A stretch of DNA of 64,000 nt from QZKY01 sp963666295. GTDB lineage: Bacteria; Pseudomonadota; Gammaproteobacteria; Burkholderiales; Burkholderiaceae_D. Below, in pieces: positions 34,027 to 42,316 of the stretch; the first letter of the stretch is position 1; the number at the start of each line of letters is the position of its first letter. The notes beneath the pieces were generated by a model. The model had not been told where the DNA came from. It saw nothing but the letters and a program-made list of their open reading frames with translations, and made no database searches. The DNA is taken from assembly GCA_963666295.1 (NCBI GenBank), contig OY762707.1, positions 1,798,001-1,862,000 on the forward strand. Direction: 5' to 3'. Position numbers and translations under genes: made by a program.

Positions 34027-35274
34027 ATGAGTACGGCAGAGCGCTTGGTGCAGGCGAATGAAGCACCGCATTTCCCGATTTATATGGATTATTCTGCAAC
34101 CACGCCGGTTGACCCGCGCGTGGTGGACAAGATGATTCCTTACCTTAGAGAGCAGTTCGGCAACCCCGCTTCGCGCAGTCACATGTATGGCTGGGATGCG
34201 GAAAAGGCCGTTGAAGAAGCGCGCGGCCACGTTGCTGCCCTGATCAATGCTGATCCGCGTGAAATCATCTGGACGTCTGGCGCTACGGAGAGCAATAACC
34301 TTGCATTGAAAGGCGCTGCCCATTTTTATTCCAAAAAAGGCAAGCACATCATCACGGTTAAAACCGAGCACAAGGCTGTGCTGGATACCGTGCGCGAACT
34401 CGAACGTCAGGGTTTCGAAGCTACCTACCTTGATCCGCAGCCTAACGGGTTGATTACGATAGAACAGTTGAAAGAGGCTATTCGGCCAGACACGATTTTG
34501 GTGTCCGTCATGCTGGTTAACAATGAGATCGGGGTGATTCAGCCGATTGATGCAATCGGTGAACTGTGCCGCGAGAAAGGCATTATTTTCCACTGTGATG
34601 CGGCGCAGGCACCTGGCAAGATTGAAATTGACTTGCAAAAATCAAAAGTTGATTTGATGACTTTTACCGCGCACAAGGTGTATGGCCCGAAAGGTATTGG
34701 CGCGCTGTTTGTGCGTCGTCGTCCGCGTGTACGTCTTGAGCCGCAAATGCATGGTGGTGGGCATGAACGTGGTTTGCGCTCCGGCACCTTGCCGACGCAC
34801 CAGATCGTGGGCATGGGTGAAGCATTCCGCATTGCGAAGGCGGAAATGAGCACCGAACTGCCGCGCATTAAGGCCTTGAGCGACAAATTGCTGAAAGGCT
34901 TGCAGGCGATCGAGGAGGTCTATGTCAACGGTGATCTGGAACACCGTGTACCGCATAACCTGAACGTAAGCTTCAACTATGTTGAGGGCGAATCGCTGAT
35001 GATGGCGATCAAGGGGGTGGCGGTATCGTCCGGATCGGCATGCACGTCGGCGAGCCTGGAGCCTTCATTTGTGCTTCGTGCGATTGGCCGTAGTGATGAG
35101 CTGTCGAACAGCTCGATTCGCTTTACCATCGGTCGCTTTAGCACCGAAGAAGAGATCGATTACACCATCAATTTGATTACCGAAAAGATCGCGAAGCTGC
35201 GTGAACTGTCACCTTTGTGGGAAATGTACAAGGAAGGCATTGACGTTAGCAAAGTGCAGTGGACAGCACACTAA
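34027..35274 (+). CDS. iscS: Cysteine desulfurase IscS
   Basis: The 415-residue PLP enzyme removes sulfur from cysteine and passes it to IscU. It has the PLP lysine K217 in FTAHKVYGPKG, and the catalytic Cys339 in SGSACTSAS on the mobile loop. The N-terminus is about 15 residues longer than E. coli IscS before IYMDYSATTPVDPRV. The ATG at 34027 follows GGAAAG; a further in-frame ATG at 33982 lacks a site. Confidence 0.95.
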   Translation: MSTAERLVQANEAPHFPIYMDYSATTPVDPRVVDKMIPYLREQFGNPASRSHMYGWDAEKAVEEARGHVAALINADPREIIWTSGATESNNLALKGAAHFYSKKGKHIITVKTEHKAVLDTVRELERQGFEATYLDPQPNGLITIEQLKEAIRPDTILVSVMLVNNEIGVIQPIDAIGELCREKGIIFHCDAAQAPGKIEIDLQKSKVDLMTFTAHKVYGPKGIGALFVRRRPRVRLEPQMHGGGHERGLRSGTLPTHQIVGMGEAFRIAKAEMSTELPRIKALSDKLLKGLQAIEEVYVNGDLEHRVPHNLNVSFNYVEGESLMMAIKGVAVSSGSACTSASLEPSFVLRAIGRSDELSNSSIRFTIGRFSTEEEIDYTINLITEKIAKLRELSPLWEMYKEGIDVSKVQWTAH

Positions 35275-35385
35275 TCAAATATCCTTTATCATTTTAAAAA
35301 AGTTTGCCGTATTGGATATGCGGCATTTTTGGTATTTCGTTTCTTCTTCAAGGGATAATTTGAGGGGGAATGAGAGGAACAGCAT

Positions 35386-35787
35386 ATGTCTTACTCAGAT
35401 AAAGTACTGGATCACTACGAGAACCCACGCAATGTCGGTTCGTTCGATAAAGACGACACTACAGTCGGAACAGGCATGGTGGGTGCGCCTGCGTGTGGCG
35501 ACGTAATGAAGTTGCAGATCAAGGTTAGTGCGAGCGGCCAGATTGAAGATGCACGCTTCAAGACCTACGGTTGTGGCTCGGCGATTGCTTCCAGTTCTCT
35601 GGTGACGGAGTGGGTGAAAGGCAAGACGCTGGATGAGGCGTTGGAAATCAAGAATTCGGAGATTGCGGAAGAATTGGCGCTGCCGCCGGTAAAAATTCAC
35701 TGCTCAATCCTGGCGGAAGATGCCATCAAGGCGGCCATTCAGGATTATCAGGAGCGGCAGCGGGATAAAGAAACTGAAAAGGCATAA
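35386..35787 (+). CDS. iscU: Fe-S scaffold IscU
   Basis: The 133-residue scaffold has the three cluster cysteines in GAPACGDVM, YGCGSAIAS and HCSILAEDA, and the LPPVK motif recognised by HscA. It lies 111 bases after iscS, a rather long gap with no hairpin I could identify. Confidence 0.95.
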   Translation: MSYSDKVLDHYENPRNVGSFDKDDTTVGTGMVGAPACGDVMKLQIKVSASGQIEDARFKTYGCGSAIASSSLVTEWVKGKTLDEALEIKNSEIAEELALPPVKIHCSILAEDAIKAAIQDYQERQRDKETEKA

Positions 35788-35821
35788 GCCGGCTTTGTTC
35801 CTATTGGATTCGGAGAAAGAG

Positions 35822-36145
35822 ATGGCAATTATATTGACTGAAAAAGCAGCCAGACACGTTGCACATTTCCTTGAGCGACGTGGTTCCGGAATAGGCTTGC
35901 GTTTTGGCGTTCGAACTACCGGCTGTTCCGGCTTGGCGTATAAACTGGAATATGTAGATCAGGCCGAGGCAGATGATCTTGTGTTTGAATCACACGGTGT
36001 CAAGGTGTTCGTTGATCCCAAGAGTTTCCCATATATTGATGGAACGGAACTGGACTACGCACGAGAAGGCTTGAATGAGGGGTTCAAGTTTTTCAATCCG
36101 AACGTCAGGGATGCATGCGGTTGTGGAGACAGCTTCCGGGTTTAA
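35822..36145 (+). CDS. iscA: Fe-S assembly protein IscA
   Basis: The 107-residue A-type carrier has the three conserved cysteines: TTGCSGLAY and the C-terminal CGCG pair in DACGCGDSF. It transfers clusters or iron to target proteins. The ATG at 35822 is preceded by GGAGAAAGAG; the longer frame reading into iscU is discarded. Confidence 0.95.
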   Translation: MAIILTEKAARHVAHFLERRGSGIGLRFGVRTTGCSGLAYKLEYVDQAEADDLVFESHGVKVFVDPKSFPYIDGTELDYAREGLNEGFKFFNPNVRDACGCGDSFRV

Positions 36146-36182
36146 TTCGGCCGCTGAAAGCGGTGTGGCTACCATCCATAAC

Positions 36183-36698
36183 ATGAAGAATCATTTCGAC
36201 CTGTTTCATTTGCCGCAGCAGTTTTCGCTGGATATGGCTGCGCTGGATCTTGCCTATCGCCAAGTGCAGGCGCAGGTACATCCAGACAGATTCGTCAACG
36301 CCAGTAATGCAGAGCAGCGTGCCGCAACGCAATGGGCGATACGTGCCAACGAGGCTTACCAGGCATTGAAAAATCCCCTGAAGCGCGCGGTTTATCTGTG
36401 CGAATTGCGTGGCGTGAATTGGGAGGATGAAAACAGATTACCCATGCCGCCGGATTTTCTGATGCAGCAAATGGAATGGCGTGAATCGTTACAGGAAGCA
36501 CGGGAAGCGAAAGATGTGGCGGCGCTGGAATTGCTGGATGCGGCGGTGAGAGAGGAAAAAAAGGGGCAGATGAAGCAACTGGCGCAATCTTTTGACGAAG
36601 CAAACGGTTTGGCAGATGCTGCGCTGATTGTGCGCAAATCTCAGTTCCTTGAGAAACTGGGAGCGGAATTGGTCTCTGCTTTCGATGAGCTTGAGTAA
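36183..36698 (+). CDS. hscB: Co-chaperone HscB
   Basis: The 171-residue J-type protein starts at MKNHFDLFHLPQQFSLD and has the HPD motif in QVHPDRF, plus a C-terminal helical domain that binds IscU. It stimulates the ATPase of HscA. It lies 37 bases after iscA and 80 bases before hscA. Confidence 0.93.
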   Translation: MKNHFDLFHLPQQFSLDMAALDLAYRQVQAQVHPDRFVNASNAEQRAATQWAIRANEAYQALKNPLKRAVYLCELRGVNWEDENRLPMPPDFLMQQMEWRESLQEAREAKDVAALELLDAAVREEKKGQMKQLAQSFDEANGLADAALIVRKSQFLEKLGAELVSAFDELE

Positions 36699-36778
36699 AC
36701 AGAGATAACGTAGCGGAAATCCAGGCAGGTTTTTTCTCCTCGTTTTTGAGTAATTACCGCAGAAAGGTTGAAACACAC

Positions 36779-38644
36779 ATGGCGCTTCTCCAAATTGCCG
36801 AGCCGGGTATGTCCACGGTGCCGCATCAGCGGCGACTGGCGGTGGGCATTGATTTGGGTACGACCAACTCTCTGGTCGCGACGGTGCGCAACAGCATTCC
36901 GGAAGTACTTAATGACGAGGAAGGACGCTTTCTGCTCCCTTCCGTGGTGCGCTATCGCACAGACGGCTACGCGACGATTGGCTACGAGGCGCAGGCAGCG
37001 CAAAGCTTCGACCCCAAAAACACGGTTGTTTCCGTCAAGCGCTTCATGGGGCGCGGTCTGAAAGATATTCCGTATGTGGATACCATGCCGTACGACTTTC
37101 AAGACGAGCCAGGCATGCTGCAACTCAAGACGGTGGCTGGCACGAAAAGCCCTGTTGAAGTATCGGCCGAGATTCTGGCGACATTGCGTCATCGGGCTGA
37201 AGATGCGCTGGGTGATGATCTGGTCGGCGCTGTGATTACTGTCCCCGCCTATTTTGACGATTCACAGCGCCAGGCAACCAAAGATGCCGCCAAGCTGGCG
37301 GGGATCAATGTGTTGCGCCTGTTGAGCGAGCCGACGGCTGCGGCCATTGCATACGGGCTTGACGACGCATCCGAAGGCATTTACGCCGTGTACGATTTGG
37401 GTGGTGGCACGTTCGACATCTCGATTCTGCGGCTTTCAAAGGGTGTCTTTGAAGTGCTGGCAACGGGGGGCGATTCCATTCTGGGTGGCGATGATTTTGA
37501 CCACCGAATCTTTTGCTGGGTGGTCGAGCGGGCGCAATTGCCGCCTTTGTCGGGGGAAGACCAGCGTGCATTGATGATGACGGCACGTGCAGCGAAGGAG
37601 CGTTTGTCCACCCATGCTCAGACGCGTATTCAACTTGGCTTGCAAACCGGGCAGCAAATTGATTTGCTTCTGACAGCTGAGGAATTCATTGCCATGACAT
37701 TCCCGCTGGTTTGCCGCACGACCAAACTGGTCAAGAAAGCGATGCGTGATGCCGGGGTTGCAGTAAACGACGTTAGCGGCGTGGTGCTGGTTGGTGGTGC
37801 GACACGCATGCCGCATGTGCGCCAGAAAGTCAGTGAATACTTCAATCAGGCGCCGCATGCGAATATTGATCCTGAAAAGGTGGTGGCGCTGGGTGCGGCC
37901 ATGCAGGCTAATTTGCTGGCCGGCAATCATTCGCCAGGCAATGATTGGCTGTTGCTGGATGTGACGCCGCTTTCTCTGGGCGTTGAAACGATGGGCGGCC
38001 TGGTCGAGCGCATTATTCCGCGTAATTCGACGATCCCTTGCGCGCGGGCGCAAGAGTTTACAACTTTCAAGGATGGGCAAACGGCAATGGCCGTGCACGT
38101 GGTGCAGGGCGAGCGCGAACTGGTTGATGATTGCCGCTCGTTGGCACGCTTTGAATTGCGTGGTATTCCACCGATGGCAGCGGGCGCGGCGCACGTTCGG
38201 GTGACTTATCAGGTTGATGCGGACGGTTTGCTGTCTGTGTCCGCACGAGAAACCCTGTCTGGCGTCGAGGCTTCGATTACCGTCAAGCCGTCTTACGGGC
38301 TGACTGATGATGAAGTGACACGCATGTTGCAGGATTCGTATCAACTGGCTGAAACAGACAAGGAATTGCGTGCGCTCAGGGAAGCGCAGGTTGAAGCAGA
38401 TCGGGTGATTGCTGCCACGAAATCGGCGCTGGAGTCAGACGCTAACCTGCTGTCGGATGCAGAACGTACAGAGCTTGATACGTTGCTTGAAGCCGTGCGG
38501 CAAAAAGCCTCTGAAATTGATCGTGTCGGGATTGACAAGGCGGTTGAGGCGCTGATCAAGGGGACGGAAGCCTTTGCGGCGCGCCGAATGAATCAAAGTA
38601 TTAAAAAAGCCTTGATGGGCAAAACGATGGACGAACTGATATAG
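36779..38644 (+). CDS. hscA: Hsp70-type chaperone HscA
   Basis: The 621-residue specialised Hsp70 has GIDLGTTNSLVA, the second phosphate loop YDLGGGTFDISIL, and VLVGGATRMPHV in the nucleotide domain, then a substrate domain. It binds the LPPVK motif of IscU and drives cluster release with HscB. AAAGG precedes the ATG. A second HscA-like gene lies at 52.1 kb. Confidence 0.94.
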   Translation: MALLQIAEPGMSTVPHQRRLAVGIDLGTTNSLVATVRNSIPEVLNDEEGRFLLPSVVRYRTDGYATIGYEAQAAQSFDPKNTVVSVKRFMGRGLKDIPYVDTMPYDFQDEPGMLQLKTVAGTKSPVEVSAEILATLRHRAEDALGDDLVGAVITVPAYFDDSQRQATKDAAKLAGINVLRLLSEPTAAAIAYGLDDASEGIYAVYDLGGGTFDISILRLSKGVFEVLATGGDSILGGDDFDHRIFCWVVERAQLPPLSGEDQRALMMTARAAKERLSTHAQTRIQLGLQTGQQIDLLLTAEEFIAMTFPLVCRTTKLVKKAMRDAGVAVNDVSGVVLVGGATRMPHVRQKVSEYFNQAPHANIDPEKVVALGAAMQANLLAGNHSPGNDWLLLDVTPLSLGVETMGGLVERIIPRNSTIPCARAQEFTTFKDGQTAMAVHVVQGERELVDDCRSLARFELRGIPPMAAGAAHVRVTYQVDADGLLSVSARETLSGVEASITVKPSYGLTDDEVTRMLQDSYQLAETDKELRALREAQVEADRVIAATKSALESDANLLSDAERTELDTLLEAVRQKASEIDRVGIDKAVEALIKGTEAFAARRMNQSIKKALMGKTMDELI

Positions 38645-38689
38645 CGTAGCGCTAGAATAGAGAATAAGAACAATTGCAAGGACAAGGCC

Positions 38690-39028
38690 ATGCCGCAGAT
38701 CGTCATTCTTCCCCATGTTGAGCTATGCCCTGAGGGTGTTGTCATTGAGGCGTCCGAAGGCCAATCCTTGTGCGATGCGCTACTTGAAAACGACATTGAG
38801 ATTGAGCATGCCTGTGAAAAGGTCGGCGCTTGTTCGACGTGTCATGTGATTATTCGCGAGGGTTTTTTGACGCTTGAAGAGCCGAGCGAACAGGAAGAGG
38901 ATATGCTGGATCGCGCCTGGGGGCTGGAGCCGGAATCGCGGCTGTCATGCCAGGTGACGTTGGGCGCAGCGGATTTGGTGGTTGAAATTCCGCGTTACAC
39001 GATCAATCGGGTTCGCGAGAGTAAATAA
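38690..39028 (+). CDS. fdx: Isc-type [2Fe-2S] ferredoxin
   Basis: The 112-residue adrenodoxin-type ferredoxin has the cluster ligands in EHACEKVGACSTCHV and RLSCQVTLG. It supplies electrons during cluster assembly. It follows hscA by 45 bases and precedes iscX by 21. Confidence 0.94.
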   Translation: MPQIVILPHVELCPEGVVIEASEGQSLCDALLENDIEIEHACEKVGACSTCHVIIREGFLTLEEPSEQEEDMLDRAWGLEPESRLSCQVTLGAADLVVEIPRYTINRVRESK

Positions 39029-39049
39029 ATTTGCTGCAGGAAGGCACTT

Positions 39050-39244
39050 ATGAAATGGACAGATGTTCAGCACATCGCCGAAGCGCTGTATGACGAAAAT
39101 CCGGAGCTTGATCCGCTGACGGTGCGGTTTACTGACATGCACCGCATGGTGTGCGAACTGGACGGGTTTGATGACGATCCCTGACGTTCGAACGAGAAAG
39201 TGCTGGAAGCGATCCTGTTGGCGTGGCTGGACGAGGCTCGATGA
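39050..39244 (+). pseudogene. iscX: iscX interrupted by an in-frame TGA
   Basis: Starting at ATG 39050 the frame encodes MKWTDVQHIAEALYDENPEL then DPLTVRFTDMHRMVCELDGF and DDDP, the IscX pattern, but ends at TGA 39182-39184. The same frame then continues RSNEKVLEAILLAWLDEAR to a second TGA at 39242, exactly the missing conserved C-terminal third. With one sense codon at 39182 it would be a normal 64-residue IscX. The cause may be a real nonsense mutation (CGA to TGA is a simple transition), a sequencing error or read-through. IscX binds IscS and iron and tunes assembly; its loss is usually tolerated. Confidence 0.85.
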
Positions 39245-39248
39245 TTCT

Positions 39249-39698
39249 CTAACGCGTATTCTGCTTCATGATCTGCTGCTGCTCGCGCTGCCAGTCTTTG
39301 TTTTTCTCCGTTTCTCGTTTGTCGTGTTGTTTCTTGCCTTTCGCCATGCCAATTTCGCATTTGATGCGCCCACGCGTGAGGTGGAGGTTCAGCGGCACCA
39401 GCGTGTAGCCGGCGCGTTCGACACGACCGATCAGGGTTTTGATTTCCGATGCCTTGAGCAACAGCTTTCGGGTGCGTGTTGGGATCGGGGTGACGTGAGT
39501 GGAGGCCGTTGGCAAGGGGCTAATATGCGCGCCCAGCAAAAACAGTTCGCCCGAGCGTATGGTCACGTAGGCCTCTTTCAGTTGTACACGTCCGGCGCGG
39601 ATGGATTTAACTTCCCAGCCGTCGAGCACCAGACCGGCTTCATAGCGCTCTTCTATGAAGTACTCATGAAAGGCTTTTTTGTTGTTAGCAAGGCTCAT
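39249..39698 (-). CDS. smpB: tmRNA-binding protein SmpB
   Basis: The 149-residue protein has the SmpB signature NKKAFHEYFIEERYEAGLVL, WEVKSIRAGRVQLKEAYV and a basic C-terminal tail (KKQHDKRETEKNKDWQRE) that enters the ribosome A site. It works with the ssrA RNA at 25.0 kb in trans-translation. It converges with the isc operon, five bases from the end of the iscX frame. Confidence 0.95.
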   Translation of the reverse strand: MSLANNKKAFHEYFIEERYEAGLVLDGWEVKSIRAGRVQLKEAYVTIRSGELFLLGAHISPLPTASTHVTPIPTRTRKLLLKASEIKTLIGRVERAGYTLVPLNLHLTRGRIKCEIGMAKGKKQHDKRETEKNKDWQREQQQIMKQNTR

Positions 39699-39764
39699 AG
39701 GGTGAGAAAATGCGCAATGGCGTTAAGGTGTGAAGGTACGATTCTAACAAATGGTTGACCGATT

Positions 39765-40199
39765 ATGACAGTAGTAAAGCGTTCGGTTCTTTTAGGGTAT
39801 AGCGCCGCCCAAATGTATGCGCTGGTTGAGCAGGTTGAAGACTATCCGGCATTTTTGCCTTGGTGTGCTGCGGTGGATGTTGAGCGCGATGCGCAGGCAA
39901 AAGAAGTACTGGCAACGCTAAGGATGAATTTTCATGGCTTGAAGTACCACTTTACCACGCGCAATCGAAATGTGGCCGAAAAGGCGATTACGATGAAACT
40001 GGTTGACGGCCCCTTTCGGAAGCTGGCAGGTGGCTGGGTGTTCAAGCCATTGGGTGATGTAGGCTGCAAGGTGGAATTTGAGCTGGAATACGATTTTTCC
40101 AATCCGCTACTGGCCAGAATGATCGGTACGGCGTTTGAGAAAATTACCAGCAACTTTATTGAATCTTTCCACAAGCGGGCAGAAGAAATTTATGGCTGA
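39765..40199 (+). CDS. ratA: RatA/Coq10-type START-domain protein
   Basis: The 144-residue protein has the polyketide cyclase/START fold pattern SAAQMYALVEQVEDYPAFLPWC and a C-terminal FEKITSNFIESFHKRAEEIYG. The family includes E. coli RatA and mitochondrial Coq10, which binds ubiquinone; a quinone-related role is now often preferred over the toxin label. It diverges from smpB and overlaps rnfH by eight bases, the usual arrangement in proteobacteria. Confidence 0.88.
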   Translation: MTVVKRSVLLGYSAAQMYALVEQVEDYPAFLPWCAAVDVERDAQAKEVLATLRMNFHGLKYHFTTRNRNVAEKAITMKLVDGPFRKLAGGWVFKPLGDVGCKVEFELEYDFSNPLLARMIGTAFEKITSNFIESFHKRAEEIYG

Positions 40200-40482
40200 A
40201 ACGATTCAGGTGCAAGTGTGCTATGCCCAGCCAGGTTCGGTGTTTTTGCGCGACTTGACGGTGCCGGCAGGAACATGTGTCGAAGAGGTCATTCGACAAA
40301 GCGGTGTGCTGGAGGCGGTGCCCGGCATTGATCTGGCGGACAGCAATGTCGGCATTTTCGGCAAGGTCAAGGCGCTGGATACGGTTTTGCGCGAACACGA
40401 CCGGGTTGAAATATATCGCCCGTTACAGGCTGATGCGAAGGCGGCGCGTCAGAGGCGTATCGCAAAAAAGACGTTGCCGTAA
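40192..40482 (+). CDS. rnfH: RnfH family ubiquitin-fold protein
   Basis: The 96-residue protein has the RnfH pattern IQVQVCYAQPGSVFLRDLTV, then GIFGKVKALDTVLREHDRVE with IYRPLQADAKAARQRR. It has a beta-grasp fold; the function is not established. Its ATG lies inside the end of ratA. Confidence 0.9.
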   Translation: MAETIQVQVCYAQPGSVFLRDLTVPAGTCVEEVIRQSGVLEAVPGIDLADSNVGIFGKVKALDTVLREHDRVEIYRPLQADAKAARQRRIAKKTLP

Positions 40483-40491
40483 GCATCCTGC

Positions 40492-41151
40492 CTAGTCAAG
40501 TAGCGGCGCCAGTTTCGGCCAGATATTTTCCAGAATCAGTGCTTGCGCTTCTTTTGTCGGGTGAATGCCGTCTGATTGAAATAGCGCTTCATTTTCGGCA
40601 AACCCGTCCAGCAGGAAGGGCACCAGCGAAGCACCTGTTTCTTTTGCCAGTTTGCTAAACGCATTTGTGAACGCGCTTGCATATCGGCGACCGTAATTCG
40701 GCGGTATCTGCATACCGATCAGCACAACTTCGGCACCCGAATTCTGGCTGGTGGATATCATTGATCGCAGGTTGGCTTCCATTGAGCGGATAGGCAGGCC
40801 TCGCAAGCCGTCATTGCCGCCCAGTTCGATGATAACGATGGCGGGATGATGTCGCTGCAACAATAGCGGAAGTCGCCGTTTGCCGCCGCTGGTGGTGTCG
40901 CCGCTGATGCTGGCATTCACGATTTTGGCGCGCCATTTTCCGTCAGCGATTTTTTTCTTGAGCAGTGATACCCAGCCGGTACCGTAAGGCAGGCCGTATT
41001 CAGCCGAAAGGCTATCGCCGATCACCAGTACGGTTTTTAGCTTGGCGTTGGCGTATGCATTCAGGTTGGCGCCAAGGGCAAGCGAGAAGAAAAGCGTACA
41101 CAGGATTGCTTGCGCCATTTTGCGACTACTTCTGCGATAATCCTGAATCAT
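40492..41151 (-). CDS. tesA: Periplasmic SGNH esterase / acyl-CoA thioesterase I (TesA-like)
   Basis: The 219-residue protein has a signal peptide (about residues 1-35) and SGNH blocks: GDSLS with Ser47, a Gly in NASISGDTTSGG, GGND and SDGIHPT. It hydrolyses acyl thioesters, lysophospholipids or aryl esters in the periplasm. AGGAG stands eight bases before the ATG at 41151; an inner ATG at 41118 is possible. The start codon shares bases with the divergent ybbA start (CATG at 41149-41152). Confidence 0.88.
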   Translation of the reverse strand: MIQDYRRSSRKMAQAILCTLFFSLALGANLNAYANAKLKTVLVIGDSLSAEYGLPYGTGWVSLLKKKIADGKWRAKIVNASISGDTTSGGKRRLPLLLQRHHPAIVIIELGGNDGLRGLPIRSMEANLRSMISTSQNSGAEVVLIGMQIPPNYGRRYASAFTNAFSKLAKETGASLVPFLLDGFAENEALFQSDGIHPTKEAQALILENIWPKLAPLLD

Positions 41152-41827
41152 GTCTCCAACTCCTGCTCCTGCTATTGAGGTCTCTCATCTTGCCAAGCGC
41201 GTGGCTGATGTCACGGGTGAGATGAGCATCCTCTCGGACGTCAATTTTACCGTGCAAGCGGGGCAGACGCTCGCTATCGTTGGTTCATCCGGTTCGGGAA
41301 AGACCACGTTGCTGGGCCTGCTGGCTGGTCTGGACGCGCCCTCGGAAGGGAAAGTGCTGCTGGGTGGCGTGGATATCTTCTCCTTGGATGAAGATGGGCG
41401 CGCGGTTTTGCGCGGGCAAAAGCTCGGTTTTGTGTTCCAGTCATTTCAGTTGATGGCGCACCTGACTGCACTGGAAAATGTGATGCTGCCGCTTGAATTG
41501 CGTCAGGACCCGGATGCGCGCACCAAGTCAGAATCCATGCTGTCGCGGGTGGGGTTGGCAGAACGCTTGCGCCATTACCCGAAATATCTGTCTGGTGGAG
41601 AGCAGCAGCGGGTGGCGTTGGCACGCGCTTTCGTGACGGCCCCGCCCTTGCTGTTTGCCGACGAGCCAACCGGCAGTCTGGATGCGGCAACGGGAGCCGC
41701 GGTCATTGACCTGATGTTCGCACTGAATCAGGAATTTGGATCGACTTTGGTGCTGGTGACGCATGATCCATTGATAGCGGCGCGCTGTGATCGCACGATT
41801 ACGATCGAGGCAGGAAAGCTCGTGTAG
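41150..41827 (+). CDS. ybbA: ABC transporter ATP-binding protein, YbbA/LolD type
   Basis: The 225-residue ATPase has Walker A GSSGSGKTT, the signature LSGGEQQRVALARAF and Walker B LLFADEPTGSLD. The sequence is of the MacB/LolD/YbbA group. In E. coli ybbA is divergent from tesA and followed by the permease ybbP. Here no permease gene follows; nearly 490 non-coding bases separate it from ilvB, so the partner must lie elsewhere or be lost. Confidence 0.88.
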   Translation: MSPTPAPAIEVSHLAKRVADVTGEMSILSDVNFTVQAGQTLAIVGSSGSGKTTLLGLLAGLDAPSEGKVLLGGVDIFSLDEDGRAVLRGQKLGFVFQSFQLMAHLTALENVMLPLELRQDPDARTKSESMLSRVGLAERLRHYPKYLSGGEQQRVALARAFVTAPPLLFADEPTGSLDAATGAAVIDLMFALNQEFGSTLVLVTHDPLIAARCDRTITIEAGKLV

Positions 41828-42315
41828 TGGTGCAAAAGCAGAAAAAGTAAAAGCTGTTGTGACTGATTGATTGCCAATCTGTGGCGGGGGTGCGTTGGTG
41901 CCGCGCGACCGGCCTAAGTTTTCACATTTGCACAGGGTTTTAGCTTTACCAAAATGGTGCGACGCATTACCATACTTCCCTTTACGTTAAAAGTTGATAA
42001 CTGAGAAAAGTTCGTTAGCTCTTTAGCTTGTGGCACATGATGCTGCTTGTCAGGAGTGCGCTTTAATTATTGAAGCAATTTGTTCTAACCCGCGTCACAA
42101 GCGCGAGAAATTGTCCTTGGTAATACAGATTTTGGCCAGACCTGTTGTGTCTGATAACGTGGTTGAACACTGTTACAAGCGGTGCGAAATCATGTTTCGG
42201 GTACATGATCTGGGGAGGCTTGTGCTCTGTATCCGCTAATTCAATTTCGACAGGAGAGAACATCCGATCAATTTCCAATGGACCTTGAAAGGAATGGGAG
42301 TATGACTCAAGAATA
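41828..42315. promoter_or_regulatory. Leader region of the ilv operon
   Basis: This long non-coding stretch must contain the ilvBHC promoter and leader. I found a possible leader peptide at 42037 and a four-codon ORF at 42302 but no hairpin with a T run, so attenuation cannot be claimed. No permease gene remnant is visible. Confidence 0.4.
42037..42066 (+). CDS. Possible branched-chain leader peptide
   Basis: ATG at 42037 opens a nine-codon frame MMLLVRSAL followed by TAA, with three Leu and one Val. Such peptides control attenuation of ilv operons in enterobacteria. There is no ribosome-binding site and no terminator hairpin nearby, so this may be chance. Confidence 0.15.
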   Translation: MMLLVRSAL

Positions 42316-42316
42316 A
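42302..42316 (+). CDS. Four-codon upstream ORF coupled to ilvB
   Basis: ATG at 42302, well spaced after GGGAG, encodes MTQE and stops at TAA 42314-42316, whose last A is the A of the ilvB ATG (TAATG). The real ribosome-binding site therefore serves this mini-ORF and ilvB would start by re-initiation. Confidence 0.35.
   Translation: MTQE

Noticed and set aside
34009..34638. Minus-strand frame of 209 codons opposite iscS
   Set aside because: It is a shadow of the conserved cysteine desulfurase.
36975..38344. Long antisense frames within hscA
   Set aside because: They mirror the codon pattern of the conserved chaperone and have no family features; the same applies to the minus frame at 46912-47847 inside mutS.
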